This document shows, one piece after another, positions 15,318 through 25,036 of a stretch of 64,000 nt of DNA. Position 1 is the first letter of the stretch. Every line of letters begins with the position of its first letter. A program made the position numbers and the translations under genes. This DNA is from Brevibacterium sp. W7.2 (lineage in GTDB: Bacteria > Actinomycetota > Actinomycetes > Actinomycetales > Brevibacteriaceae), in assembly GCF_018137945.1 (NCBI RefSeq), contig NZ_CP073089.1, positions 3,410,001-3,474,000 on the forward strand, written 5' to 3'. The notes beneath the pieces were generated by a model. The model saw only the letters and a program-made list of their open reading frames with translations. It was not told the DNA's origin and did no database searches.

Positions 15318-16556
15318 ATGTTCACAAACTATCGGGAAATTCTGTCGCTTCCCGGTGCTCTCAAGTTCTCCTTGGCAGGTCTTGTCGCACGGATGCCGAT
15401 CGCCGTCCTCGGACTCGGGATCGTCCTCTTCATCCAAGGCGTCACCGGTTCGTACGGCCTGGCAGGCATCGTCGCCGCCGTGTACATGATCGTCCAAGCC
15501 CTTGCAGGTCCCGGGATCGCGCGCCTCGTCGACCGTCGCGGCCAGGCGAAGGTCATGGTGCCCATCGTCATCACGCACCTCATCGCGCTCACCCTCCTCA
15601 TCGTCTCCGTCTACCTCGACTGGTGGGTCGGTCTCACCTTCGTCTTCGCCGGCATCGGCGGCGCCACTGTCGGCTCCGTCGGATCGCTCGTGCGGTCGCG
15701 CTGGTCGCACCTCGTGAACTCGCCGAACCAGCTGCAGACGGCGTTCTCCTGGGAATCCGTCGCCGACGAGCTGCTCTTCGTCTCCGGACCGGTGCTCGCC
15801 ACGGTGCTCGCGACCGCCGTGTGGCCGCCCGCGGGCATCATCCTCTCGATGATCTCCGCCGGTGTGGGATCCGCGTTGCTCTACATCCAGAAGTCGACCG
15901 AGCCGCCTCCGATCGAACGATCCACCGAGGCGAAGGGCCACGTCTTCTCCAACCCGGGGATCTTCACGATCATCATCGTCAACGTCTTCCTCGGCGTGAA
16001 CTTCGGCGCCATCGACGTCATCGCCGTCGCGTTCTCCGACGAGCAGGGCGTGAAGTCGCTCGCCGGCTTCCTCCTCAGTGCGTTCGCGCTCGGATCCCTC
16101 ATCTCCGGTGCCATCTACGGGGCGAGGAACTGGAACTCCGCGACCCACCACCGTTTCGGGGTGACGGTCTCGCTGCTGGCGATCGGCACGTGCACGATGC
16201 TGCTCGCCCGCGACATGTTCACCTTCGGCCTCATCCTCTTCATCGTCGGCTTCACGATCGCGCCGAGCCTCGTCGGCGCGAACTCCGTCATCCAGCAGCT
16301 CGCCCCGCCGAGGCGGCTCACCGAGGCCTTCGCGTGGCTCGGCACCTCGCTCGGCTTCGGCGTCGCGTTCGGGTCGGCGATCGCCGGCAATCTCATCGAC
16401 CACTACGGGGCGCACACCGCGATGCTTCTGCCCGCAGGCTGTGCGGTGCTCGGGGCGATCCTCGCGCTCTCGCTACTCAAGCTGCTCAACCCGTCGCGGT
16501 CGAGCCACGAAGTCCGCATCGAGAAGGACCGCCGCAGGGCCCGCGTCGAGGAGTGA
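15318..16556 (+). CDS. Major facilitator superfamily transporter
   Basis: A 412-residue, 12-helix MFS protein: LKFSLAGLVARMPIAVLGLGIVLFI opens helix 1, IARLVDRRGQAKVMVPIVI is the motif-A-like loop 2-3, FAGIGGATVGSVGSLVRSRW lies in the helix 4-5 region. It resembles actinobacterial YfcJ/arabinose-efflux-type permeases; the substrate is unknown. The start at 15318 is supported by TAGACT six bases upstream, giving a leaderless message. The last 25 residues are charged and cytosolic. It converges on kdpE with a repeat cluster between them. Confidence 0.8.
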   Translation: MFTNYREILSLPGALKFSLAGLVARMPIAVLGLGIVLFIQGVTGSYGLAGIVAAVYMIVQALAGPGIARLVDRRGQAKVMVPIVITHLIALTLLIVSVYLDWWVGLTFVFAGIGGATVGSVGSLVRSRWSHLVNSPNQLQTAFSWESVADELLFVSGPVLATVLATAVWPPAGIILSMISAGVGSALLYIQKSTEPPPIERSTEAKGHVFSNPGIFTIIIVNVFLGVNFGAIDVIAVAFSDEQGVKSLAGFLLSAFALGSLISGAIYGARNWNSATHHRFGVTVSLLAIGTCTMLLARDMFTFGLILFIVGFTIAPSLVGANSVIQQLAPPRRLTEAFAWLGTSLGFGVAFGSAIAGNLIDHYGAHTAMLLPAGCAVLGAILALSLLKLLNPSRSSHEVRIEKDRRRARVEE

Positions 16557-16586
16557 GGCCGCCGGGCGGGTTGGGAGACCGGCCTG

Positions 16587-16728
16587 GCGATTTGCTGGTC
16601 ACTGCGCCGAGGTGGCGTGACAATCACTGGTCACGGCGCCGAGGTGGCGCGGCCGAAATCAGCCCAGCCACCTCGGTGGAGCGACCAGCAAGTCAAAGGG
16701 CACCTCGGTGGAGTGACCAGCAAATCGC
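16587..16728. repeat. Four-copy inverted/direct repeat cluster between convergent genes
   Basis: Two copies of a CTGGTCAC...GCCGAGGTGGCG unit at 16587-16617 and 16621-16649 face two inverted copies at 16665-16694 and 16698-16728. The outermost 17 bases (GCGATTTGCTGGTCACT) pair perfectly. The cluster can form a large hairpin or cruciform and may terminate both the MFS gene and kdpE. Confidence 0.75.
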
Positions 16729-16736
16729 TCCGGAAC

Positions 16737-17417
16737 CTACGGGGTGAAGCGGTAGCCGATGCCCATCTGCGTGTGGAGGTACTGCGGGCGCGCCGGATCG
16801 GCCTCGAGCTTCGAGCGCAGCTGCGACATGTAGACGCGCAGATAGTTCCGTTCCTTGCCGAACTCCGGCCCCCACACCTCGGTGAGCAGGGTCTGCGCTT
16901 CGACGAGCGCGCCCTTGTGCTTGACGAAGACCTCGAGCATCTTCCACTCGATCGGGGTGAGGTGCACCGGTTCGCCCTCGACCTCGAGGAGGTGGGCGGC
17001 GAGGTCGATGACGACGCGACCATCGGCCGTGCGCACGAGACCGGTCTCCCCCGTCTTCCCCGTGCGCCGTTCGATCGCCCGCAACCGGGCGAGCACTTCG
17101 CCGAGCGAGAACGGCTTCGTCACATAGTCATCGGCACCCGCGTCGAGGGCCGCGATCTTCCCGTGCGAATCGTGCCGGGCCGAGACGACGACGATAGGAA
17201 CCTCGCTCCACCGCCGCACCTGGGCGATGAGCTCCATCCCGTCGACGTCGGGCAGCCCGAGGTCGAGGAGGATGACGTCGATCTCGGACTCGCTGAGCAC
17301 CTCGTTCATCCGCCGACCGGTGCCGGCGACGACGACCTCATGTCCCTTCGCCTGCAGACCGATCCCCACAGCCGTGGCGATATCCGTGTCGTCCTCGACG
17401 ATGAGCACTCGTTTCAT
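16737..17417 (-). CDS. kdpE: Response regulator KdpE
   Basis: A 226-residue OmpR/PhoB-type regulator. Phosphoacceptor Asp52 is in VILLDLGLPD; the acidic pair is in LIVEDD, and lysine 102-ish in VTKPF. The C-terminal winged helix contains LTPIEWKMLEVFVKHKGALV and RVYMSQLRSKLEADPARP. It activates kdpFABC when potassium is limiting. It is the last gene of kdpFABCDE and its ATG overlaps the kdpD stop by four bases. Confidence 0.95.
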   Translation of the reverse strand: MKRVLIVEDDTDIATAVGIGLQAKGHEVVVAGTGRRMNEVLSESEIDVILLDLGLPDVDGMELIAQVRRWSEVPIVVVSARHDSHGKIAALDAGADDYVTKPFSLGEVLARLRAIERRTGKTGETGLVRTADGRVVIDLAAHLLEVEGEPVHLTPIEWKMLEVFVKHKGALVEAQTLLTEVWGPEFGKERNYLRVYMSQLRSKLEADPARPQYLHTQMGIGYRFTP

Positions 17418-20068
17418 CGGCCCCGTCCCCCTGCCGGCAGTTCGTCATCGGCTCCTGCCGGCAGTTCGTCGTCTCTCGCCGAGGCGGCTCCCGGGACCCT
17501 GCCGATCATGTCGTTCTCCGCCGGTGCGGGGTCAACACCGTCCGCCGAGGCGGTCTGTGCGCACCGGGGGAAGGTGAGCACCGCGGTGAACCCGCCGCCG
17601 GGAGTGTGCTCGGCGGTCAGGTCGATGCCCATCGCCCGGCACAGCCCCAGTGCCACGGCCATCCCGAGGCCCAGTCCTTTCGCATTCGACTCATCGAGGC
17701 GGGTGAACGGGGTGAAGATCGTCTCCAGGGCTTCGTCGCTCACCCCGGGACCGGAGTCGGCGATCCGCAGGTAGACCGCCTCGGCGCCGGTCGAGGCATC
17801 GATCGTCACCGGCGCTCCCCCACCGTATTTGAGCGAGTTCTCGACGATGTTGACGAGCACCCGTTCGAGCAGCCCGAAGTCGACGTCGACCCACGCATCA
17901 GGTTCGATGTCGACGGTGACGTCGTTCGGCACCTCGTCGACCCCCACCTCGGCGAGGGCGGAGGAGACGAGATCGGCCACGGGCACCGGGGATGTCGAGA
18001 TCGTCACCGCACCGGACTGGATGCGGCTCATGTCGAGGAGGTTGTCGATGAGCTTCTCCAGCCGTTGGGTGCCGTTGTCGATGGTGGCGAGCATGAGCCG
18101 TTCGTCCTCGGGGCTGAGCTCGATCTCCTCGAGCATGAGCGTCGAGGCGGCGGCCTTGATCGCCCCGAGCGGGGTGCGCAGGTCATGGGAGACCGCGGTG
18201 AGCAGCGCCGTGCGCACGGCATTGCCGGCCGACAGCTCCCGGGCCCGCGAGCGGGTCGCGGCGAGTTCGGATTCGGTGAGGACACGGAGCAGCCGGCCCG
18301 CATAGGCGTCGAGGATCCGCTGTTCGCCGGCGCTGAGCGGCTGGCCCTTGAGGATCAGGGCGGTGTCGTCGTCGAGGTCGAAGGTCTCGGTCGCCTCGGC
18401 CCGCGTGGTCACCGGCTCCCCCGCCGAGGCGGTCACCGCCCACGCACCGGCCTCATCCTTCGTCAGCACGGCCACGCCGTCGAGGACGAAGGTCGTGCGG
18501 ATGTTCTCGACCATCGAGTCGGGGCTGTCGCCCTCGGCGATCATCGACCGGGCGAGTTCGCTGAGCACCGAGCCCTCGTGTTCGGCGGCCTGGGCCTGCC
18601 GCGACCGGCGGGCGGCAAGGTCGACGACGGTGGCGACGGCCACGGCGACGGCGATGAAGATGATGAGCGCGACGATGTTCTCGACCTCGGCGATCGTGAA
18701 CGAGCCGATGGGCAGGGTGAAGAACCAGTTGATGAGCGCGGTGCCGAGCAGCGCGGTCATGAGTGCCGGCCACAGTCCGCCGATGAGGGCGACGATGACG
18801 ACGACGGTGATGAAGCTGAGGAAGTTCATGCTCAGCGACGCCGCCCCGGGGCCGAGCGAGATGAACAGGGCGGTGAGCGCCAAGGGGGCGAGCGCACCGA
18901 TGACCCAGCCTGCGATCCGGCGCACCTTCGAGATCGGGTTGGCCGGCCGGGTCTCCCGGCTGGGCCGCCACACGCGGGCGGCCTGGGCGTGGGTGACCAT
19001 GTGGACGTCGATGTCGGCGGCGGTGCTGATGACGCGGCCGGCGACGCCGGGACCGAAGATGCGGCCGTACCAGGGGGTGCGGGAGACGCCGAGGACGATC
19101 TGGGAGGCGTTGACGGTGCGGGCGAACTCGACGAGGGCCTTCGCGACGTCGTCGCCGACGACGGTGTGCCAGGTCGCGTTGTTGCCCTCGGCGAGTTCGC
19201 GGGCCCGCATGAGGTCAGGGGCCGTGGCCGAACGGGTGCCGTCGGGTTCGACGACGTGGACGACGAGGAGTTCGCGCCCGGCCACCCGCCCGGCGATGCG
19301 CAGGCCGCGGCGGATGAGGGTGACCGATTCGGCCCCGCCGGTGACGGCGACGATGATGCGGTCGCGGGCGGCCCACGTGTCGCGGATGCCCTTGGCGTCC
19401 CGGTACTCCTCGAGGCCTTCGTCGACGCGGTCGGCCAACCACAGCAGCGCGAGTTCGCGCAGCGCGGTGAGGTTGCCGAGGCGGAAGTAGTTCGACATCG
19501 CCGCATCGACCTTCGCCGCGGCGTAGATGTTGCCCTCGGACAGGCGGGCGCGCAGGGCGACCGGGGAGATGTCGACGAGTTCGATCTCGTCGGCGGTGCG
19601 GAGGAACGGGTCGGGGACCCGTTCGTGCTGGACGCGGCCGATGATCGACCCGACGACGTCGCCTAGGGATTCGAGGTGCTGGATGTTCACGGTGGTGAAC
19701 ACGTCGATGCCTGCGGCCAGGATCGCCGCGACGTCCTCCCAGCGCTTCTCCCGCTCCCCCGACCCGGGCACGTTCGTGTGGGCGAGTTCGTCGACGACGA
19801 CGAGTTCCGGGGCCCGATTGATGACCGCCTCGGCGTCGAGCTCCTCGAAGGTCCGTCCCTGGTAGGGCACCTGGGCGCGGTCGAGGGTCTCGAATCCCTG
19901 CGCGAGCGCGGCCGTGTGGGCGCGACCGTGGTCCTCGACGATGCCGACGACGACGTCCCGGCCGGCGTCCCTGGCCCCGGCGGCGGCTTCGAGCATCGCG
20001 ACGGTCTTGCCGACTCCGGGTGCATACCCGAGGAAGACCGTGAGCTTCCCCCGCCGAGGTGTGCCCAT
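17414..20068 (-). CDS. kdpD: Sensor histidine kinase KdpD
   Basis: An 884-residue membrane kinase. N-terminal KdpD domain with Walker-A-like GYAPGVGKT (about 14-22) and the DELAHTNVPGS signature, then a universal-stress-like domain (GRELLVVHVVEPDG, VLGVSRTPWYGRIF), four transmembrane helices around residues 390-500, a GAF-like region, the H-box AVSHDLRTPLGAIKAAAST (His near 628) and the HATPase boxes VENSLKYGGG, DSGPGVSDE and GLGLGMAVALGLCRAMG. It senses potassium limitation/ionic stress and phosphorylates KdpE. Start overlaps the kdpC stop (ATGA). Confidence 0.95.
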   Translation of the reverse strand: MGTPRRGKLTVFLGYAPGVGKTVAMLEAAAGARDAGRDVVVGIVEDHGRAHTAALAQGFETLDRAQVPYQGRTFEELDAEAVINRAPELVVVDELAHTNVPGSGEREKRWEDVAAILAAGIDVFTTVNIQHLESLGDVVGSIIGRVQHERVPDPFLRTADEIELVDISPVALRARLSEGNIYAAAKVDAAMSNYFRLGNLTALRELALLWLADRVDEGLEEYRDAKGIRDTWAARDRIIVAVTGGAESVTLIRRGLRIAGRVAGRELLVVHVVEPDGTRSATAPDLMRARELAEGNNATWHTVVGDDVAKALVEFARTVNASQIVLGVSRTPWYGRIFGPGVAGRVISTAADIDVHMVTHAQAARVWRPSRETRPANPISKVRRIAGWVIGALAPLALTALFISLGPGAASLSMNFLSFITVVVIVALIGGLWPALMTALLGTALINWFFTLPIGSFTIAEVENIVALIIFIAVAVAVATVVDLAARRSRQAQAAEHEGSVLSELARSMIAEGDSPDSMVENIRTTFVLDGVAVLTKDEAGAWAVTASAGEPVTTRAEATETFDLDDDTALILKGQPLSAGEQRILDAYAGRLLRVLTESELAATRSRARELSAGNAVRTALLTAVSHDLRTPLGAIKAAASTLMLEEIELSPEDERLMLATIDNGTQRLEKLIDNLLDMSRIQSGAVTISTSPVPVADLVSSALAEVGVDEVPNDVTVDIEPDAWVDVDFGLLERVLVNIVENSLKYGGGAPVTIDASTGAEAVYLRIADSGPGVSDEALETIFTPFTRLDESNAKGLGLGMAVALGLCRAMGIDLTAEHTPGGGFTAVLTFPRCAQTASADGVDPAPAENDMIGRVPGAASARDDELPAGADDELPAGGRGR

Positions 20069-20661
20069 CAGTTCTGGGGATCCGCGAGGTCGATGCGGGC
20101 GCCGGTGTTGTTCGCGAGGTCGTTGTTGAGGGTGACGACGTTGACGCGGGGCACGCCGATGAAGCCCAGCAGCGGCTGCTTCGTGTTGGCTTCGACCATC
20201 GTCTCGACTTCCTCCCTGCTCAGCCCGGTCTCCTTGGCGACCCGAGCGATCTGCAGTCGAGCATACTCAGGACTGATTTCCGGATCGAGACCGGACGCCG
20301 AGGCGGTGACCGCATCCGCGGGGATCGAGGCCTCATCGACGCCTTCGCGCTCGGCGATCTCAGCCCTCCGCGTGGTGATCGCAGTGACGAGTTCGGGGTT
20401 CGTCGCCGCAAGGTTCGACCCGCCCGAGGACAGTCCGTCGTAGTCCCCGGCGGACGGCCGGGGGTAGAACCAGTCGTCGCCGGTGACCGGTTGGGCCATG
20501 AGCGCGGAGCCGACGACCACGCCGTCGGCGTTCCGGATCGCCGAGTCCTGGCTGGGCACGACTGTGGCGATGAGCACCATCGCCAGCGGGTAGGCGAGGC
20601 CGAGGAGGAGGGTGAAGACGAGGAGGGCCCGGAGCCCGGTGAAGGCCTGACGGATGAGCAT
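20068..20661 (-). CDS. kdpC: Potassium-transporting ATPase subunit KdpC
   Basis: A 197-residue single-span subunit: one N-terminal helix (LRALLVFTLLLGLAYPLAMVLIATVVP), then the conserved GSALMAQPVTGDDWFYPRPSA-type segment, SGGSNLAATNPEL, and LDPEISPEYARLQIARVAKETG. It stabilises the KdpFABC complex. A 93-base gap containing a 10-bp hairpin separates it from kdpB. Confidence 0.94.
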   Translation of the reverse strand: MLIRQAFTGLRALLVFTLLLGLAYPLAMVLIATVVPSQDSAIRNADGVVVGSALMAQPVTGDDWFYPRPSAGDYDGLSSGGSNLAATNPELVTAITTRRAEIAEREGVDEASIPADAVTASASGLDPEISPEYARLQIARVAKETGLSREEVETMVEANTKQPLLGFIGVPRVNVVTLNNDLANNTGARIDLADPQN

Positions 20662-20705
20662 GGGAGGTCCTGACTGTGAGGTGCGGATGCGGGTTTGATG
20701 GGGCG

Positions 20706-20735
20706 CCGCGGCGGCGTGAGACCCGGCCGCCGCGG
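20706..20735 (-). other. Hairpin inside the kdp operon between kdpB and kdpC
   Basis: CCGCGGCGGC (20706-20715) pairs perfectly with GCCGCCGCGG (20726-20735) across ten bases. This is the only sizeable gap in an otherwise overlapping operon; it could be an mRNA-processing or partial termination point. Confidence 0.45.
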
Positions 20736-20754
20736 ACGGGGGTGTGGTGACCGG

Positions 20755-22941
20755 TCAGAGGAACGGGCTGATGACGAGGTCGATGAGCTTGATCCCGATG
20801 AAGGGGACGATGAGCCCGCCGAGCCCGAAGACGAGCAGGTTCTTGCCCAGCAGCGCCGAGGCGGTCGCGGCCTTGAACCGCACCCCGCGCAGGGCGACCG
20901 GGATGAGGGCGAGGATGATGAGCGCATTGAAGATCACCGCGGAGAGGATCGCCGACTCCGGGCTGTGCAGGCCCATGATGTTGAGCGCCCCGAGTCCGGG
21001 GAAGGCGAGGAGGAACATCGCAGGCACGATCGCGAAGTACTTCGCGACGTCGTTGGCGATCGAGAACGTCGTCAGCGCACCCCGGGTGATGAGCAGCTGC
21101 TTGCCGACCTGGACGATGTCGATGAGCTTCGTCGGATCCGAATCGAGGTCGACGAGGTTGCCGGCCTCCTTCGCCGCGGTCGTGCCCGTGTTCATCGCGA
21201 CCCCGACGTCGGCCTGCGCGAGCGCGGGCGCATCGTTCGTCCCGTCCCCGGTCATCGCGACCATCCGACCGCCTGCCTGCTCGGACCGGATGAGGGCGAG
21301 CTTGTCCTCGGGTGTGGCCTCGGCGAGGTAGTCGTCGACCCCGGCCTCCTTCGCGATCGACCGGGCCGTGAGTTCGTTGTCCCCGGTGATCATCACCGTG
21401 CGGATGCCCATGGCCCGCAGCTGGGCGAAGCGCTCGGCCATGCCCGCCTTGACGATGTCGCGGAGGTCGATGACCCCGAGGACCCGGGCCCGCGCCGAGG
21501 CGGTCGTGCCGTTCGCGACGGTCGTGTCGGTGGCGGCGCTGTCGACGGCTTCGGCGACGAGGAGGGCGGTGCCGCCTCCCGTGTTGATGCGTTCGACCTC
21601 AGCACTCGCCTCGGCGGGGATGTCCGCGCCGCGGTCGATCGCCCACGCGATGACCTCCCGGGCCGCTCCCTTGACGACCGTGCGGGACCCGGCGCCCACC
21701 TCGGCGGGGAGGACGATGCCGGAGAGCCGGGTTGCGGCAGAGAACGGAATGAACTCGGCGTCGGGGAAGGCCTCGAGTCCGGCTTCGTCGATGCGGAACT
21801 CGCCTTCGGCCAGGGCGACGACGGACCGGCCCTCCGGGGTCTCGTCGGCCAGCGAGGACAGGCGGGCCGCCTCGGCGATCTGCTCATCGGTGGTCTCCCC
21901 GAAGGGAACGAAGTCGGTGGCCTGCCGGTCGCCCATCGTGATCGTCCCGGTCTTGTCGAGCAGGAGCGTCGAGACGTCACCGGCGGCCTCGACGGCGCGA
22001 CCGGACTTCGCGAGCACGTTCGCGGCGACGAGCCGGTCCATGCCGGCGATGCCGATCGCCGAGAGCAGCGCCCCGATCGTCGTCGGGATGAGGCAGACGA
22101 GGAGGGCGATGAGCACCGTCAGCGACTGCGGGGCGCCGGAGAACGCCGCGATCGGGGCGAGGGTGGCGACGACGAGGATGAAGATGAGGGTGAGCACGGA
22201 GAGGAAGACGCCGAGGGCCACCTCGTTGGGGGTCTTCTGCCGGCTCGCGCCTTCGACCATCGCGATCATCTTGTCGAGGAAGGACTCCCCGGGGCTCGCG
22301 GTGACGGAGACGGTGATCGAATCCGAGAGGACCTTCGTCCCCCCGGTCACCGCACACCGGTCGCCGCCGGCCTCCCGGATGACAGGCGCGGATTCGCCGG
22401 TGATCGCCGACTCGTCGACGGTCGCGGCCCCCTCGACGACGTCGCCGTCGCCGGGGATGACCTCACCGGCGGTCACGAGCACGGTGTCCCCGGCCCGCAG
22501 CTGGGAGGCGGGGATCGTCTCCCGGGCGCCGCCGGGCAGGATGCGGGTCGCGTTCGCGCTCACCCGACTCGCCCGCAGGGAGTCGGCCTGCGCCTTGCCG
22601 CGGCCCTCGGCGAGCGCCTCGGCGGTGTTGGCGAAGACGCAGGTGAGGAACAGCCACACGCTGATCGCCCACGTGAACGGGGTCGGATCGGCGATCGCGA
22701 GGACCAGTGTGACGACCGCGCCGATCTCGACGAGGAACATCACGGGGTTGCGCCACGCGACCCTGGGGTCGAACTTCCTCAGCCCGAGGACGGTGGCCTG
22801 GGCGAGGGCGGGCAGGGTGATCGAACGGCCCGTGCTCGTCGGCCGGTGGGTCGCCGTGGTCCGGTGGTCTGCGCCGGGAGCGGGCGTCGGGGTGTCCTCG
22901 ACGAGGTGGGGCGTGGAGGTGGTGGACAGGTCGGTCTTCAT
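20755..22941 (-). CDS. kdpB: Potassium-transporting P-type ATPase catalytic subunit KdpB
   Basis: A 728-residue P-type ATPase. Phosphorylation motif [11 protein letters not shown], actuator-domain [13 protein letters not shown], hinge [31 protein letters not shown] and [23 protein letters not shown] are all present. It powers uptake through KdpA. The N-terminal 40 residues are a Thr/Pro/His-rich extension. The kdpA stop lies one base before the start codon. Confidence 0.96.
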   Translation of the reverse strand: MKTDLSTTSTPHLVEDTPTPAPGADHRTTATHRPTSTGRSITLPALAQATVLGLRKFDPRVAWRNPVMFLVEIGAVVTLVLAIADPTPFTWAISVWLFLTCVFANTAEALAEGRGKAQADSLRASRVSANATRILPGGARETIPASQLRAGDTVLVTAGEVIPGDGDVVEGAATVDESAITGESAPVIREAGGDRCAVTGGTKVLSDSITVSVTASPGESFLDKMIAMVEGASRQKTPNEVALGVFLSVLTLIFILVVATLAPIAAFSGAPQSLTVLIALLVCLIPTTIGALLSAIGIAGMDRLVAANVLAKSGRAVEAAGDVSTLLLDKTGTITMGDRQATDFVPFGETTDEQIAEAARLSSLADETPEGRSVVALAEGEFRIDEAGLEAFPDAEFIPFSAATRLSGIVLPAEVGAGSRTVVKGAAREVIAWAIDRGADIPAEASAEVERINTGGGTALLVAEAVDSAATDTTVANGTTASARARVLGVIDLRDIVKAGMAERFAQLRAMGIRTVMITGDNELTARSIAKEAGVDDYLAEATPEDKLALIRSEQAGGRMVAMTGDGTNDAPALAQADVGVAMNTGTTAAKEAGNLVDLDSDPTKLIDIVQVGKQLLITRGALTTFSIANDVAKYFAIVPAMFLLAFPGLGALNIMGLHSPESAILSAVIFNALIILALIPVALRGVRFKAATASALLGKNLLVFGLGGLIVPFIGIKLIDLVISPFL

Positions 22942-22942
22942 C

Positions 22943-24613
22943 TCAGAGGAGTCCTTCGTTGATCGGGCCGAGGGCGAGGACGGGCAGGAACGTCAGGGCG
23001 CTGACGATGAGTCCGACGCCGACGGTGACCCCGACGAACAGGGGTCGGTGGGTGGGCAGGGTGCCGGGGGTCGCCTCGGCGGTGGATTGGGCGGCGAACG
23101 CACCGGCCAGGGCGAGGACCGCGCAGATCGGGGCGAGCCGGCCGATGAGCATGGCCAGACCCAGGGCGGTGTTGAAGAACGGTGTGTTCGCGTTCAGCCC
23201 GGCGAACGCGGATCCGTTGTTGTTCGCCGCCGAGGTGAAGGCGTAGAGGATCTCGGAGAGGCCGTGGGGGCTGCCGGTGTTGAGGATCGAGTCGGCGGCA
23301 CCGGGCCACATCGTCGCCACGGCCGTGCCCGCGAGCACGAGGGTGGGGGTGATGAGGATGACGGCGGAGGCGAGCGTGATCTCCGTGCGGCCGATCCGCT
23401 TGCCGAGGAACTCCGGGGTCCGGCCGACCATGAGGCCGCAGACGAAGACCGCGACGATCGCGACGACGAGCATGCCGTAGAGGCCCGAGCCGACCCCGCC
23501 GGGAGCGATCTCGCCGAGCATCATATTGAGCATGAGCACCCCGCCGCCGATCCCCGAGTAGCTCGAGTGGAAGGAGTCGACGGCACCGGTCGAGGTCAGG
23601 GTCGTCGAGACCGCGAAGAAAGCCGAGGGAATGACGCCGAAGCGGGTCTCCCTGCCCTCCATCGCCGCCCCGGCGGCATCGGTGGCCGGGGTGGACAGGG
23701 TGGTCTCGGTGAGGATGACGGCGGTGAGCGAGAGGACGAAGAACGTGGCCATGACCCCGAGGATCGCCCACCCGTGCTTCCGGCTGCCGACCATGACGCC
23801 GAAGGTGCGCGGCAGGGCGGAGGGGATGAGGAGGATGAGGAAGACGTTGGCGAGGTTGACCAGGGCGTTCGGGGCCGAGAGCGGGTGCGCGGAGTTCGCG
23901 TTGAAGAAGCCGCCGCCGTTCGTGCCGAGGTGCTTGATGACCTCCTGGCTGGCATCCGGCCCGCCCGGGATCGTCTGCGTGGCCTCGGCACCGCCGGCGA
24001 CGGTGCGCACCACCTGGTCGGGGGTGAGGTTGTCGATGACGCCGAGGCCGATGTAGAGGATCGCGAAGATCACGGAGATCGGCAGGAGGATGCGCATGAC
24101 GGTGCGGGTGAGGTCGACCCAGAAGTTGCCGATGAACAGCGAGCGCTGGCGCGCAAGCCCGCGGATGAGGGCAACGGCCACGGCGATGCCGACGGCGGCG
24201 GAGACGAAGTTCTGCACCGCGAGGCCGGCCATCTGCGTGAGGAAGCCCATCGTCGCCTCACCGGAGTAGGACTGCCAGTTCGTGTTCGTGACGAAGGAGA
24301 TCGCGGTGTTGAATGCCTGGTCGGGCGCGACCGCGGTCTTGCCGTTGGACAGGGGCAGGAACTCCTGGAGGCGGAGCAGACCGTAGAGGACGGCGATGGA
24401 GACGAGGGAGAAGCCGAGGACGGAGAGGAAGTAGGTCTTCCACCGCTGCTCGGACTTCGGGTCGACGCCGGTGAGCCGGTAGAAGAGCGACTCGGCCTTC
24501 GTGTCCTTGGTCGAGAGGAACACCCCGGCCATGTAGTTGCCGAAGGGCACATGCACGGCCGCGAGGAGGCCGAGGACGAGGAGGATCTGAGTGATGCCGG
24601 TCAGCCAGGTCAT
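22943..24613 (-). CDS. kdpA: Potassium-transporting ATPase channel subunit KdpA
   Basis: A 556-residue multi-span protein of the potassium-channel-like SKT superfamily. The selectivity-filter-like segments include [18 protein letters not shown] and [18 protein letters not shown], both diagnostic for KdpA. It forms the ion pore of KdpFABC. Its start overlaps the kdpF stop in an ATGA. Confidence 0.96.
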   Translation of the reverse strand: MTWLTGITQILLVLGLLAAVHVPFGNYMAGVFLSTKDTKAESLFYRLTGVDPKSEQRWKTYFLSVLGFSLVSIAVLYGLLRLQEFLPLSNGKTAVAPDQAFNTAISFVTNTNWQSYSGEATMGFLTQMAGLAVQNFVSAAVGIAVAVALIRGLARQRSLFIGNFWVDLTRTVMRILLPISVIFAILYIGLGVIDNLTPDQVVRTVAGGAEATQTIPGGPDASQEVIKHLGTNGGGFFNANSAHPLSAPNALVNLANVFLILLIPSALPRTFGVMVGSRKHGWAILGVMATFFVLSLTAVILTETTLSTPATDAAGAAMEGRETRFGVIPSAFFAVSTTLTSTGAVDSFHSSYSGIGGGVLMLNMMLGEIAPGGVGSGLYGMLVVAIVAVFVCGLMVGRTPEFLGKRIGRTEITLASAVILITPTLVLAGTAVATMWPGAADSILNTGSPHGLSEILYAFTSAANNNGSAFAGLNANTPFFNTALGLAMLIGRLAPICAVLALAGAFAAQSTAEATPGTLPTHRPLFVGVTVGVGLIVSALTFLPVLALGPINEGLL

Positions 24614-24852
24614 GCGCGGGCCTCCCCCGTGGTGCCGGGGGTGGTCGGCTGGGAGCCGGGGGAGCCTGCTCCCGGCTGGAAGCCGGGGGAACCTGCGCCC
24701 GGCTGGGTGCCGGGGGTGGTCGGGTCGGCGGCGCGCGCGGTTCTCGCGCTCTCGGCGGTGACCTTCTCGAAGACCTTCGCGAGGGCGACGAGCCCGACGA
24801 TCGTCGCGAGGGCGAGCAGGAGGAAGAGGAGATCGGCGAAGGGGGCATCCAT
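24610..24852 (-). CDS. kdpF: KdpF-like small subunit with long repeat tail
   Basis: An 80-residue protein: residues 7-27 ([21 protein letters not shown]) form the single helix expected for KdpF, which is normally about 30 residues. The remaining 50 residues are an Ala/Pro/Gly/Ser tail with QPGAGSPG repeats encoded by tandem DNA units around 24650-24715, apparently an expansion. Position at the head of kdpFABC with a four-base overlap into kdpA supports the assignment. No clear Shine-Dalgarno precedes the ATG; an upstream hairpin may matter for its translation. Confidence 0.75.
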   Translation of the reverse strand: MDAPFADLLFLLLALATIVGLVALAKVFEKVTAESARTARAADPTTPGTQPGAGSPGFQPGAGSPGSQPTTPGTTGEARA

Positions 24853-24890
24853 ACGGTGGGGCCTCGGTTTCTCGTGAGCTGGCGATCAGT

Positions 24891-24917
24891 GCACGGCGGC
24901 GCAGTGCGCCGTCGTGC
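24891..24917 (-). promoter_or_regulatory. Hairpin in the kdpF leader
   Basis: GCACGGCGGCGCA (24891-24903) and 24905-24917 are complementary except for one position. It lies 39 bases upstream of kdpF in the untranslated leader and could affect mRNA stability or translation. Confidence 0.4.
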
Positions 24918-24963
24918 GGTACTCACCCATCTCACATGCGCCCCGAGGCCGTCGGGGCCGATC

Positions 24964-25003
24964 TTGACACCGTCTTAACACCTCCTAACGCACTTTTGAC
25001 ACC
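24964..25003 (-). promoter_or_regulatory. Candidate KdpE operator: three phased octamers
   Basis: TTGACACC at 24964, TTAACACC at 24975 and TTGACACC at 24996 (plus-strand reading) are direct repeats 11 and 21 bases apart, i.e. on one face of the helix. Seen from kdp they read GGTGTCAA/GGTGTTAA, about 110-150 bases upstream of kdpF. OmpR-type regulators bind such direct repeats. Confidence 0.6.
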
Positions 25004-25036
25004 TCCAGGATCGGGCGTTGCGACCTGGCTTGCGCC

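Noticed and set aside
20695..24877. Very long plus-strand reading frames (hundreds to over a thousand codons) opposite kdpB and kdpA
   Set aside because: They are Arg/Gly/Asp-rich or Ser/Thr/Arg-rich translations lying antisense to well-conserved genes; an effect of high GC content, not genes.
24975..25030. A small gene in the gap between the hydrolase and kdpF
   Set aside because: No start with a ribosome site and the sequence is dominated by the operator repeats.
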